A stretch of 33,232 nucleotides of DNA from positions 1-33,232 of the forward strand of contig CANRHV010000032.1 of assembly GCA_947630505.1 (NCBI GenBank), written 5' to 3'. Both the position numbers and the translations under genes were made by a program. The notes under the pieces were generated by a model. It did no database searches. It saw only the letters and a program-made list of their open reading frames with translations, and was not told where the DNA came from. Within the stretch, counting starts at the first letter, position 1. The number at the start of each line of letters is the position of its first letter. This stretch comes from an uncultured Monoglobus sp. (lineage in GTDB: Bacteria; Bacillota; Clostridia; Monoglobales; Monoglobaceae). Positions 23,841-31,886 of this stretch are shown here, piece after piece.

Positions 23841-24836
23841 ATGTCAAAATTCATGGAAACAATCAAAGCAAAGGCCAAGGCCGATTTAAAGACCATAGTG
23901 CTGGCCGAGGGTGAGGAGCAGAGAACGATCGACGCCGCGGCTCAGGTCCTTAGCGAGGGCTACGCCAAGGTCATCCTGCTGGGAGACCCCGAGGTCATCA
24001 AGTCAAAGGCCGCAAACGTTGACATCTCCGCCGCGGAGATAATAGACCCCAAGGCCAGCGACATGGCTCCCGAACTGGCGAACGGCCTGTACGAGCTGAG
24101 AAAGCATAAGGGCATGACCCCCGAGCAGGCGGCCGAGCTCATCAAGGATGTGCTGTATTTCGGCTGCATGTTGGTAAAGACCGGCAAGGCCGACGGCATG
24201 GTTGCCGGAGCGGTGCACGCCACGGCGGACGTTATGCGCTCAGCGCTCCAGACCATCAAGACCGCGCCCGGCACAAAGGTTGTGTCCGCGTTCTTCCTGA
24301 TGCTGGTTCCCGACTGCGAGTACGGAAACAACGGCACATTCGTGTTCTCCGACTGCGGCCTCAACGAGTATCCCGATTCCGAGAAGCTCGCCGAGATCGC
24401 TATGTCGTCTGCCAAGTCATATAAGGCTCTGGTCGGCGACGAGCCCAGAGTCGCCATGCTCTCATACTCGACCTACGGCAGCGCAAAGTCAGAGCAGGTA
24501 GATCTTGTGAGAAACGCGGCGAACATCGCTAAAGAAGCGGCCCCCGATCTGAAGCTCGACGGCGAGCTTCAGCTGGACGCGGCTATCGTTCCGAGCGTCG
24601 CGGCGCTCAAGGCTCCCGAGAGCACAGTCGCCGGCAAGGCCAACGTCCTCATATTCCCCAACCTTGACGCGGGCAACATAGGCTACAAGCTGACCCAGAG
24701 ACTGGCGAAGGCCGAGGCATACGGCCCCATGACCCAGGGTATGGCGAGACCCGTCAACGACCTGTCCAGAGGCTGCAGCGCCGAGGATATCGCGGGCGTT
24801 GTCGCTATCACAAGCGTTCAGGCGCAGAACATGTAA
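23841..24836 (+). CDS. pta: Phosphate acetyltransferase
   Basis: This 331-residue enzyme has the usual length of the short, single-domain Pta. It starts MSKFMETIKAKAKADLKTIV. It shows IVLAEGEEQRTIDAA, the DGMVAGAVHATADVMRSALQ substrate region, the LNEYPDSEKLAEIA motif and a conserved tail of the NVLIFPNLDAGNIGYKLTQR type. It converts acetyl-CoA and phosphate to acetyl phosphate and CoA in the cytoplasm. GAGG lies about 10 nt before the ATG at 23841. It is the first gene of an operon with ackA (45-nt gap), so the pair yields acetate and ATP. Confidence 0.97.
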   Translation: MSKFMETIKAKAKADLKTIVLAEGEEQRTIDAAAQVLSEGYAKVILLGDPEVIKSKAANVDISAAEIIDPKASDMAPELANGLYELRKHKGMTPEQAAELIKDVLYFGCMLVKTGKADGMVAGAVHATADVMRSALQTIKTAPGTKVVSAFFLMLVPDCEYGNNGTFVFSDCGLNEYPDSEKLAEIAMSSAKSYKALVGDEPRVAMLSYSTYGSAKSEQVDLVRNAANIAKEAAPDLKLDGELQLDAAIVPSVAALKAPESTVAGKANVLIFPNLDAGNIGYKLTQRLAKAEAYGPMTQGMARPVNDLSRGCSAEDIAGVVAITSVQAQNM

Positions 24837-24881
24837 TTTGTCAAAATATTTAAAATTTAAAATTTATCGGAGGGTTTACAT

Positions 24882-26075
24882 ATGAAAGTATTAGTTATAA
24901 ACGCGGGCAGCTCATCTCTCAAATATCAGCTTATCGAGACCGATACCGAGGAAGTTCTGGCAAAAGGTCTTTGCGAGAGAATAGGCCTTGAGGGCTCAAA
25001 GCTCACCCACTCGCCCGAGAACAAGGACGAGTATGTTAAAGAGCAGGCTATGCCCACCCACACGACCGCCGTTCAGCTGGTTTTAGAGGCTCTGGTTGAT
25101 CCCGATCACGGCGTTATCGAGCACATCGACGAGATCTCGGCCGTGGGTCACAGAGTTCTCCACGCGGGCCAGGTATACAGCGACTCGGTAATAGTTAACG
25201 ACGACGTTAAGAGAGTTATAAAAGAGTGCTTCCCGCTCGGTCCCCTGCACAATCCCGCGAACCTTATCGGTATAGAGGCCTGCGAGGAGGCAATGCCCGG
25301 CAAGCCGCAGGTAGCCGTGTTTGATACCGCTTTCGGTCAGAGCATGAGCCCCAAGGCGTATATGTACGCGATACCCTACAAGTTCTACGAGAAGTACGGC
25401 ATTCGCAAGTACGGATTCCACGGCACCAGCCACAAGTTCGTTTCTGGCAGAACCATCGAGTTCGCGGACCTCGACAAGAGCTCCTGCAAAGTTATCGTGT
25501 GCCACCTGGGCAACGGCGCCAGCATTTCGGCTTCGATCGGCGGCAAGTGCGTCGACACCAGCATGGGCCTCACGCCTCTTGAGGGCCTTATCATGGGCAC
25601 CAGAAGCGGCGATATAGACGCAGCTGTTGTGCAGTTCCTTGCCAACAATGAGAATCTCAGCGTCGACGAGGTGCTGAACATACTCAACAAGGAATCCGGC
25701 GTTCTGGGCATTTCGGGCGTTTCCAGCGATTTCCGCGACCTCAGCGCGGCCGCCGAGGACGGCAACGAGAGAGCGCAGGTTGCGCTTGACGCGTTTATCT
25801 ATAGAGTAGCAAAGTACATCGGCTCGTACGTGGCCGCTATGAACGGCGTTGACGCGATAGCCTTCACGGGCGGAATCGGCGAGAACGACTGCGCGACCCG
25901 CGGCAGGATATGCGAATATCTGGGTTACTTGGGCGTCAGCATCGACCCCGAGAACAACTCAAAGCGCGGCGAGGAGATGTATATTTCAACTCCCGACTCA
26001 AAGGTAAAGGTTATGGTTATCCCCACCAACGAGGAGCTTGCCATAGCGAGAGAGACCTTGGCGCTTGTAAAATAA
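24882..26075 (+). CDS. ackA: Acetate kinase
   Basis: This is a 397-residue enzyme of normal family length. The N-terminal VLVINAGSSSLKYQ and the central YGFHGTSHKFV are the two diagnostic ASKHA-fold acetate kinase motifs. GNGASISAS and FTGGIGEN are the phosphate and nucleotide loops. It transfers phosphate from acetyl phosphate to ADP, giving acetate and ATP. GGAGGG lies 7 nt before the ATG. It is co-transcribed with pta. Confidence 0.98.
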   Translation: MKVLVINAGSSSLKYQLIETDTEEVLAKGLCERIGLEGSKLTHSPENKDEYVKEQAMPTHTTAVQLVLEALVDPDHGVIEHIDEISAVGHRVLHAGQVYSDSVIVNDDVKRVIKECFPLGPLHNPANLIGIEACEEAMPGKPQVAVFDTAFGQSMSPKAYMYAIPYKFYEKYGIRKYGFHGTSHKFVSGRTIEFADLDKSSCKVIVCHLGNGASISASIGGKCVDTSMGLTPLEGLIMGTRSGDIDAAVVQFLANNENLSVDEVLNILNKESGVLGISGVSSDFRDLSAAAEDGNERAQVALDAFIYRVAKYIGSYVAAMNGVDAIAFTGGIGENDCATRGRICEYLGYLGVSIDPENNSKRGEEMYISTPDSKVKVMVIPTNEELAIARETLALVK

Positions 26076-26087
26076 GATATTATTCAT

Positions 26088-26112
26088 CGGGCGGCCTAAC
26101 ATAGGCCGCCCG
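26088..26112 (+). terminator. Hairpin after ackA
   Basis: CGGGCGGCCTA (26088-26098) and TAGGCCGCCCG (26102-26112) form a perfect 11-bp stem with a 3-nt loop, 12 nt past the stop. No U-tract follows, so termination may be partial or depend on the next repeat. Confidence 0.6.
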
Positions 26113-26190
26113 CGGGACGTCGAGGGCGCCGTCCCCTACAACTAAATTAAATATAATGCCGTAGGGGCGGACGACCCCGGCCGCCCGCAA
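26108..26190. repeat. Second copy of the GTAGGGG/GACCCC repeat pair
   Basis: CGGGACGTCGAGGGCGCCGT (running into CCCCTAC) and, inverted, GTAGGGGCGGACGACCCCGG (running into CCGCCC) face each other across an AT-rich centre. The right arm matches the repeat near 17743. It fills the gap between ackA and sigH. Confidence 0.6.
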
Positions 26191-26217
26191 GCGGACGGAG
26201 AGGGAGGCGAGCACTAT

Positions 26218-26811
26218 ATGAACTACCAAAGCTACACCGACGAGGAACTGGCGGCGCGCGCCAAAACCGACCGCGCGGCTGCAGACTTTCTTCTCAACAA
26301 ATACAAAAATATGGTCCGCGCCCGCGCGAAGGCTTATTTTCTGGCCGGGGGCGACAGCGACGATCTGGTCCAGGAGGGCATGATCGGCCTGTTCCGCGCC
26401 ATTGGCGACTTCGACCCCGGCAAAGAGGCGTCTTTCTCAAGCTTTGCCGAGCTTTGCGTGCGGCGCCAGATATACACCGCCATAAAATCGGCGGGAAGGC
26501 AGAAGCATATTCCGCTCAACAATTATGTGTCGCTCAGCAAGCCCATAGACGGCGAAAAATCCGACATCACGCTGTCCGACACGATACCGGGCCCTGTGCT
26601 GCTTGACCCGGAGAATTTGTATATCAGGAACGAAAATTTGAGGGATATCGAGCGCGAGATAGAGGAAAAGCTCAGCGACCTTGAAAAGCGCGTGCTGATC
26701 CTGCATCTTCAGGGCATGTCATACAGCGAGATCGCGGAAATAATCGACAAGCCCGCCAAGTCGATAGACAACGCGCTGCAAAGAATAAAAAAGAAGCTGG
26801 ACGAAAGTTAG
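26218..26811 (+). CDS. sigH: Sporulation/stationary-phase sigma factor SigH (Spo0H) type
   Basis: This 197-residue sigma-70 family protein is slightly shorter than Bacillus SigH. Region 2 carries DDLVQEGMIGLFRAIGDFDP and FSSFAELCVRRQIYTAIKSA (core binding and -10 recognition). Region 4 carries SDLEKRVLILHLQGMSYSEIAEIIDKPAKSIDNALQRIKKKL as a helix-turn-helix; I quote it only to mark the motif's position near 150-195. The adjacent phrase HIPLNNYVSLSKPI is typical of Spo0H. It would direct RNA polymerase to early-sporulation or stationary-phase genes. GGGAGG lies about 10 nt before the ATG. No partner gene is next to it. Confidence 0.88.
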   Translation: MNYQSYTDEELAARAKTDRAAADFLLNKYKNMVRARAKAYFLAGGDSDDLVQEGMIGLFRAIGDFDPGKEASFSSFAELCVRRQIYTAIKSAGRQKHIPLNNYVSLSKPIDGEKSDITLSDTIPGPVLLDPENLYIRNENLRDIEREIEEKLSDLEKRVLILHLQGMSYSEIAEIIDKPAKSIDNALQRIKKKLDES

Positions 26812-27246
26812 TGACCGTTCGGCTTTTTGTTTGCAAAATATCTGTAATTTTATATTAAATTCGGCGTAAATCAAAAAAAAAATTTCAATCACAAAAATCA
26901 AAAATTGTCAAGAGGAAATTTAAAAATTATTAAAATTCAAATACAATTGTGTTAAGCAAATATTATTTTCCACCGCCCGAAATCGCCGTAAAATAAGTTA
27001 TCAACAGAGTTATGCACTTTTTCCACCGTTTTTTAAGTGTAAAAACTGTCAAAAATCCGATTTTTTAAAAGTTATCCACAATTGACGTTTTCACGTTGGT
27101 TCAGAGGATTCGTTAAACTTGAGTCAATCCGTCACGCTCTTTCGTTAATAAAAACCCAAAATAAAGCATACCAGTTTTTACAGAAATTTTGCTATAATAG
27201 ACCGGGACGCCGAGGGTGTCATAGTAATTAACGAATAGCGATTAGA
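26812..27246. other. AT-rich non-coding region with DnaA-box-like cluster
   Basis: No gene is seen. The left part (26830-26960) is very AT-rich. The right part holds five DnaA-box-like 9-mers in one orientation (listed separately). A degenerate piece of the GGGACGCCGAGGG repeat sits near 27206. No clear terminator for sigH was found. Confidence 0.5.
26966..27080 (+). other. Cluster of DnaA-box-like 9-mers
   Basis: TTATCCACA (27072-27080) is a perfect DnaA box. TTATCAACA (26998-27006) and TTATGCACT (27010-27018) differ by one base. TTTTCCACC occurs at 26966-26974 and 27019-27027, two bases off. All five read in the same direction within 115 bp, beside an AT-rich stretch that could unwind. This fits an origin-type or DnaA-titrating site, but dnaA and dnaN are not in the window. 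Confidence 0.5.
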
Positions 27247-27361
27247 CACCTCATCAGTCAGACTTTGTCTGACAGCTTCCCCTCAAGGGGAAGCCTCTAT
27301 TGCCTTCCCCTTGAGGGGAAGGTGGGTTTTTGCCCGAATGGGCAAAAAGTCGGATGAGGTG
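27247..27361. mobile_element. MITE-like palindromic repeat element
   Basis: This 115-bp element is bounded by perfect 9-bp inverted ends CACCTCATC (27247-27255) and GATGAGGTG (27353-27361). Inside are GTCAGAC-TTT-GTCTGAC, two oppositely oriented copies of CTTCCCCTCAAGGGGAAG, and TTTTTGCCC-GAAT-GGGCAAAAA. No coding frame is present. The build is that of non-autonomous repeats common in intergenic DNA of gut Clostridia (recalled, not searched). Confidence 0.75.
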
Positions 27362-27459
27362 GATGCCGGATTATATTTCCCGTTCCCTGCGTTCCTAAAT
27401 TTTCTATGCAATATACCTGTATGACTTTTTATAAAACGCAAATAATATAAAAAATATGC

Positions 27460-27512
27460 TTGACATATACCCATATGGGGTATATAATATTAATATACCC
27501 CATATGGGTATA
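27460..27512 (+). promoter_or_regulatory. Copper-responsive promoter with two CsoR operators
   Basis: TTGACA (27460-27465) and TATAAT (27483-27488) have a 17-bp spacer, a consensus promoter. The spacer is itself an operator, TATACCCATATGGGGTATA (27466-27484). The exact reverse complement follows at 27494-27512, so the whole block is one 47-bp palindrome. GC-rich ATACCC/GGGGTAT palindromes are typical CsoR sites. Binding would cover both the -35/-10 spacer and the transcript start. Confidence 0.85.
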
Positions 27513-27528
27513 TTAAAGGAGTGATACT

Positions 27529-27822
27529 ATGTGCGAATACTGCCATAAGACAAAAAAGCGAACAGAGGAAGAATATAAGAGTCTGACGAATCGCTTGAGT
27601 CGCATTGAGGGCCAGATACGCGGCATAAAGGGCATGGTCGAGCGCGACGCTTACTGCCCCGACATTCTGATACAGGTGTCGGCGGTCACCGCGGCGCTTA
27701 ACGCGTTTAACAAGGAGCTGCTCTCAAGCCATATAAGGACCTGCGTAGCGGACGATATCAGAGACGGCAAAGATGAGATAATCGACGAGCTTGTCGCGAC
27801 TTTGCAAAAGCTTATGAAATAG
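27529..27822 (+). CDS. csoR: CsoR-family copper-sensing repressor
   Basis: This is a 97-residue all-helical regulator of the CsoR/RcnR family. Cys43 (AYCPDIL), His68 and Cys72 (SSHIRTC) have the exact spacing of the Cys-His-Cys copper(I) ligands of CsoR. NRLSRIEGQIRGIKGMVE is the DNA-contacting N-terminal helix. An extra CEYCHKTKK at the N-terminus adds two Cys. AAAGGAG lies 7 nt before the ATG. It is first in an operon with copA (12-nt gap) and downstream of two matching operators, so it represses its own operon until copper(I) binds. Confidence 0.93.
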   Translation: MCEYCHKTKKRTEEEYKSLTNRLSRIEGQIRGIKGMVERDAYCPDILIQVSAVTAALNAFNKELLSSHIRTCVADDIRDGKDEIIDELVATLQKLMK

Positions 27823-27834
27823 AGGTGTTATGAA

Positions 27835-30378
27835 TTGGAGCAATACAATCTTACGGGAATGAGCTGCGCTGCGTGCAGCGCGCGGGTCGAAAAAGCGGTG
27901 CTAAAGGTGGACGGCGTCAGTTCCTGCTCGGTCAGTCTGCTGACAAACTCGATGGGCGTCGAGGGAACCGCGCGGCCGAGCGATATAATCGCGGCGGTCA
28001 AGGCAGCGGGCTACGGCGCCTCGCTCAAAGGCGCGGAGACAAAAGCCGCCGCCCAAAGCGCGGATTCGGAGGACGCGTCGTCGGCGGACTTCAAAGCGCT
28101 CAGAGCGCGGCTCATATCCTCGCTGGGATTTTTGGTCGTGCTCATGTATATCTCGATGGGGCACATGATGTGGAACTGGCCCCTGCCCGCGTTCCTCGCC
28201 GAGAATCATGTGGCGATGGGGCTCACACAGCTGTTTCTGACCGAGATAATCATGATAATAAACGGAAAGTTTTTCATAAGCGGATTCAAAGGTCTGCTTC
28301 ATGGCGCGCCGAATATGGACACCCTTGTGGCTCTCGGCTCGGGCGCGTCGTTCGCCTACAGCACATACGCGCTGTTCGCCATGACCGCGGCTCAGAACGC
28401 GATGGACCATGCCGCTGTGATGAGCTACATGCACGAGTTTTATTTTGAGTCGGCGGCGATGATACTGACGCTTATAACCGTGGGCAAAATGCTTGAGGCG
28501 CGCTCCAAGGGCAAGACCACCGACGCACTCAAGGGGCTTATGAAACTGGCGCCCAAAACGGCTGTCGTGCTGCGCGGAGATGTTGAGACCGAGGTTCCGA
28601 TCGAAAGCGTGAAAATCGGCGATATTTTTATCGTGCGGCCCGGCTCGAGCGTTCCGGTCGACGGCGTTGTGCTCGAGGGCGGAGGCGCGGTCGACGAGTC
28701 CGCGCTGACCGGAGAGAGCATACCGGTCGACAAAAATATTGGTGACACGGTCTCGGCCGCGACCATCAGCGGCTCGGGATTTTTAAAATGCCGAGCCACG
28801 CGGGTCGGTGAGGACACGACCCTCTCTCAAATCATAAAAATGGTGAGCGACGCGGCGGCGACCAAGGCGCCCATCGCCAAGGTCGCCGACAAGGTCTCGG
28901 GCGTTTTTGTGCCCGTGGTTATCGCGATCGCTGTTATTGTGACTTTGATATGGCTGATCGCGGGATACGGCGCGGGCTTCGCGCTGGCAAGAGGGATATC
29001 GGTTCTGGTCATCAGTTGCCCCTGCGCATTGGGCCTCGCCACGCCCGTCGCTATAATGGTGGGAAACGGCGTGGGCGCTAGATGCGGCATACTTTTCAAA
29101 ACGGCTGTGTCGCTTGAAAACGCCGGAAAAGCGGCAGTCGCGGCGCTCGACAAGACGGGCACCATAACCAAAGGCGAGCCCCGCGTCACCGACATAATAC
29201 CGTCGGGAGGCGCGGAGGAGGAAGAACTGCTGAGATTTGCCTGTTCTCTCGAGGCGGGCAGCGAGCACCCTCTGGCGAAGGCCGTGATGTCGCGTGGAAA
29301 AGAGAGCGGAATAAAACCGTTTGAAGTTAAAAATTTCAGGGCGCTGCCGGGACACGGTCTCACGGCGGAGCGCGGCGGCAAAATTCTGCGCGGCGGAAAT
29401 TTTGAGTATATAAGCGAAAACGCGTCGGTTCCCGAAAGCGCGGCAAAGGCTGCGGCGGAGCTTTCCGAGCGGGGCAAAACGCCGCTGTTTTTCGCGGAGG
29501 ATAATAGGTTGCTGGGCGTCATCGCCGTGGCGGACGTCATAAAAGAAGACAGCCCGTCCGCTATACGCGAGCTGCGGGATATGGGTATCGAGGTCGTGAT
29601 GCTGACCGGAGACAACGTGAAAACGGCCAACGCCATAGGCGCTCAGGCGGGCGTCAGCCGAGTGATCGCGGGCGTTCTGCCCGACGGCAAGGAGGCAGCG
29701 ATACGCGAGCTTAAAAAATCGGGCAGGGTCATAATGGTCGGCGACGGCATCAACGACGCTCCGGCGCTCACCGCGGCCGACACCGGTATAGCTATCGGCG
29801 CGGGCACCGACGTCGCCATAGACGCGGCGGACGTCGTGTTGATGAACAGCAGGCTGTCAGACGTTCCGGCGGCCGTCAAGCTGAGCCGCGCCACGCTGAG
29901 AAACATATATGAAAACCTGTTCTGGGCGTTTATTTACAACATAATCGGCATACCGCTGGCGGCGGGCGCGCTGATACCGCTGTTCGGTCTCAAACTCAAT
30001 CCGATGTTCGCCGCGGCAGCAATGAGCCTCTCGAGCTTTTGCGTTGTGAGCAACGCGCTCAGGCTCAATTTCGTGAAAATAAAAAAGAGCATAAACACTG
30101 CCGATACGGCAGGCCCGAATAAATCCGAATCGAAAAATGAAAATAAAATTAATAATAAAAAGGAGTTAAAAACTATGGAAAAAACAATCAAAATCGAAGG
30201 CATGATGTGCCCCCACTGCGAGGCGACGGTAAAAAGCGCGCTTGAGGAGCTTCCGGGCGTTGAGTCCGCGGTCGCCAGCCACACAGTGGGCACCGCGGTC
30301 GTGACCCTCAGTTCCGATGTTTCCGACGATGTGCTCAAGCAGACGGTCGAGGCCAAAGGCTACAAAGTGGTAGCTTAG
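27835..30378 (+). CDS. copA: Copper-exporting P1B ATPase fused to a C-terminal CopZ-like domain
   Basis: This is an 847-residue membrane pump. An N-terminal heavy-metal domain carries GMSCAACS (Cys11, Cys14). Eight membrane helices surround CPC at 395-397. DKTGT has its phosphorylated Asp at 439, and GDGINDAPAL is the hinge. It exports copper(I) using ATP. After the last helices an Asn/Lys/Glu-rich linker (~755-780) leads into a second metal domain (781-847) with MMCPHC (Cys792, Cys795), equal to a full-length CopZ chaperone. The start is TTG at 27835, 7 nt after GAGGTG; the nearby ATG at 27830 is out of frame and too close to that site. It is 12 nt after csoR. The linker DNA still holds a ribosome site and ATG for the CopZ part. 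Confidence 0.93.
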   Translation: MEQYNLTGMSCAACSARVEKAVLKVDGVSSCSVSLLTNSMGVEGTARPSDIIAAVKAAGYGASLKGAETKAAAQSADSEDASSADFKALRARLISSLGFLVVLMYISMGHMMWNWPLPAFLAENHVAMGLTQLFLTEIIMIINGKFFISGFKGLLHGAPNMDTLVALGSGASFAYSTYALFAMTAAQNAMDHAAVMSYMHEFYFESAAMILTLITVGKMLEARSKGKTTDALKGLMKLAPKTAVVLRGDVETEVPIESVKIGDIFIVRPGSSVPVDGVVLEGGGAVDESALTGESIPVDKNIGDTVSAATISGSGFLKCRATRVGEDTTLSQIIKMVSDAAATKAPIAKVADKVSGVFVPVVIAIAVIVTLIWLIAGYGAGFALARGISVLVISCPCALGLATPVAIMVGNGVGARCGILFKTAVSLENAGKAAVAALDKTGTITKGEPRVTDIIPSGGAEEEELLRFACSLEAGSEHPLAKAVMSRGKESGIKPFEVKNFRALPGHGLTAERGGKILRGGNFEYISENASVPESAAKAAAELSERGKTPLFFAEDNRLLGVIAVADVIKEDSPSAIRELRDMGIEVVMLTGDNVKTANAIGAQAGVSRVIAGVLPDGKEAAIRELKKSGRVIMVGDGINDAPALTAADTGIAIGAGTDVAIDAADVVLMNSRLSDVPAAVKLSRATLRNIYENLFWAFIYNIIGIPLAAGALIPLFGLKLNPMFAAAAMSLSSFCVVSNALRLNFVKIKKSINTADTAGPNKSESKNENKINNKKELKTMEKTIKIEGMMCPHCEATVKSALEELPGVESAVASHTVGTAVVTLSSDVSDDVLKQTVEAKGYKVVA
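30159..30177 (+). promoter_or_regulatory. Internal ribosome site and start for a separate CopZ
   Basis: AAAGGAG (30159-30165), 9 nt and the ATG (30175-30177) lie in frame within copA. Initiation here would give a free 67-residue CopZ-like copper chaperone ending at the same stop, 30378. The surrounding AT-rich sequence looks like a former intergenic gap now translated as a linker. Confidence 0.65.
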
Positions 30379-30391
30379 AAATCAATGAACA

Positions 30392-30421
30392 AGCCGCCCC
30401 TTTATATGAAAGGGGGCGGCT
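30392..30421. terminator. Bidirectional terminator between copA and the histidine kinase
   Basis: AGCCGCCCCTTT and AAAGGGGGCGGCT pair with one bulged G around a short loop. On the plus strand it is followed by GTTTGCTTTATTC. It lies between convergent genes (stops at 30378 and 30429) and can serve both. Confidence 0.7.
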
Positions 30422-30428
30422 GTTTGCT

Positions 30429-31886
30429 TTATTCTTTTGTTTCTTTATTTTTCGCCTTGGGCTCCTTGCCGCGGTCGAGGCTGAACGTGAACCTCGCGTA
30501 CTCGCCCTCGACGCTGTCGACCTTTATGTCTTTGCCGTGGGCCGCCAGCATACTCTGCACAATATACAGCCCGATACCGGTGCCCTCTTTGTTGATTGCG
30601 CGCGACTTGTCCACCTTATACAGCCTCTCGAAAATGATCTTCTGCTGCTCGGCGGGGATTCCCACGCCCGTGTTGTGGACGGATATCCAGATCTCGCCGC
30701 CCTTGGGGTGGGTCTCGATCGTGATCTTGCCCTTGTCATAGGTGAATTTTATCGCGTTGTCAATAAGGTTGGTGAGCACCATTTTTATCTTGTCCGCGTC
30801 TGCTCTCACGTAGCTCACGTCGCGGTCGAATATCAGATTGATGTCAAGGTCCTTCGCGTCTATTTTATTGCCGAGGCCGATTATAATAAGTCTAATCGTC
30901 TCGTTGATGTCAAAATTCGACATGGTGAGGTTGACCTTGTCGGACTGCATTCGGGTTATGTCAAGGAAGGTGTTGACAAGCCGCGTCAGGCGCGTCACTT
31001 CGTCTTTTACAATTTTGAGGTATGAATTCTGTTTTTCGGGCGGTATTGTTCCGTCCAGAATTCCGTCTATAAAGCCGCCTATGGTCGTCATGGGCGTTCT
31101 GAGCTCGTGCGACACGTCGGATATAAAGCTCATGCGCACGTCCTCCGAGTGCTCTATCGCATCGGCCATGTTGTTAAAGCTGTCCGCCAGCTCGGTGAGC
31201 TCCTCAACGCTCTCATCGAATCTGTCGATCTCGACTCTCGACTTCATGTTGCCGCTCGCGAATTCCTTAACGCTTGTGCTTACGCGCTTTATCGGGTTCG
31301 CGAGTATCTTTGACAGCATATACGACAGGATAAACGACACGATTATAACCACCAGAGCCGAAAACAGCAGTATTTTGAACATCTCGTTTATCGTGCTGCG
31401 CCTTTGCGGCATCGGTGTGCTGATAAGCACCGAGCCGAAAACCATGTTTTTGTCGCTGTTCATGATCGGAACCTCAAGGGTGAACATCGTTTCATTGAAA
31501 GCTCCGCTCATGGTGCCTATCGAGGTGGTGCGCTTTCCCGAGAGCACTTCATGTAGCTCGTCGATCGGTATGGACCTCTCCCTGCCCGACCAGTAGCCGC
31601 TGTCCGCGGTGTTAACGAGCATCGTTCCGTCCGAGTCGGTGATTATTATATGGCTGCTGCTGCTTCGAGAAAAGCCCGTCAGCACCGACGACAGGCTCTC
31701 CTGCGATATGCCGTTGTTGATAAGGCTCACGATCGAGTCGGCGTTTTTGCTTATATTATTCTCTATCTGCTTGGAAATGAAATTGTTCACCAGCACCATC
31801 TGGAGCGACGCGAGTATGATTATTCCGATAAGCACCGTCGCCAGATTGGTGAAAAGCACTCGGGAAAATATGTTTTTTCCGAACAA
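30429..31886 (-). CDS. Sensor histidine kinase, two-component system
   Basis: This is a 485-residue membrane kinase. Membrane helices lie at ~11-33 and ~172-195, with an extracellular sensor of ~135 residues between them. HAMP follows (~196-247). The dimerisation helix carries the phosphorylated His260 in FISDVSHELRTPMTTIGG. The ATP domain has LIDNAIKF (N box), GVGIP and GTGIGLYIV. The start is TTG at 31886: it follows the stop of the regulator directly (TGATTG), the codon before it in this frame is a stop, and GAGGTG lies 7 nt upstream. It is transcribed with the upstream response regulator. The architecture resembles the ResE/PhoR/VicK group; the signal is unknown. Since it only converges on copA, a copper role is not implied. 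Confidence 0.92.
   Translation of the reverse strand: MFGKNIFSRVLFTNLATVLIGIIILASLQMVLVNNFISKQIENNISKNADSIVSLINNGISQESLSSVLTGFSRSSSSHIIITDSDGTMLVNTADSGYWSGRERSIPIDELHEVLSGKRTTSIGTMSGAFNETMFTLEVPIMNSDKNMVFGSVLISTPMPQRRSTINEMFKILLFSALVVIIVSFILSYMLSKILANPIKRVSTSVKEFASGNMKSRVEIDRFDESVEELTELADSFNNMADAIEHSEDVRMSFISDVSHELRTPMTTIGGFIDGILDGTIPPEKQNSYLKIVKDEVTRLTRLVNTFLDITRMQSDKVNLTMSNFDINETIRLIIIGLGNKIDAKDLDINLIFDRDVSYVRADADKIKMVLTNLIDNAIKFTYDKGKITIETHPKGGEIWISVHNTGVGIPAEQQKIIFERLYKVDKSRAINKEGTGIGLYIVQSMLAAHGKDIKVDSVEGEYARFTFSLDRGKEPKAKNKETKE

Noticed and set aside
27830..27862. ATG start for copA at 27830
   Set aside because: It is out of frame, closes after ten codons and lies only 2 nt from the ribosome site; TTG at 27835 fits.
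28827..29636. Long minus-strand frames opposite copA
   Set aside because: They mirror the GC-rich codon pattern of copA, lack ribosome sites, and copA is unambiguous.
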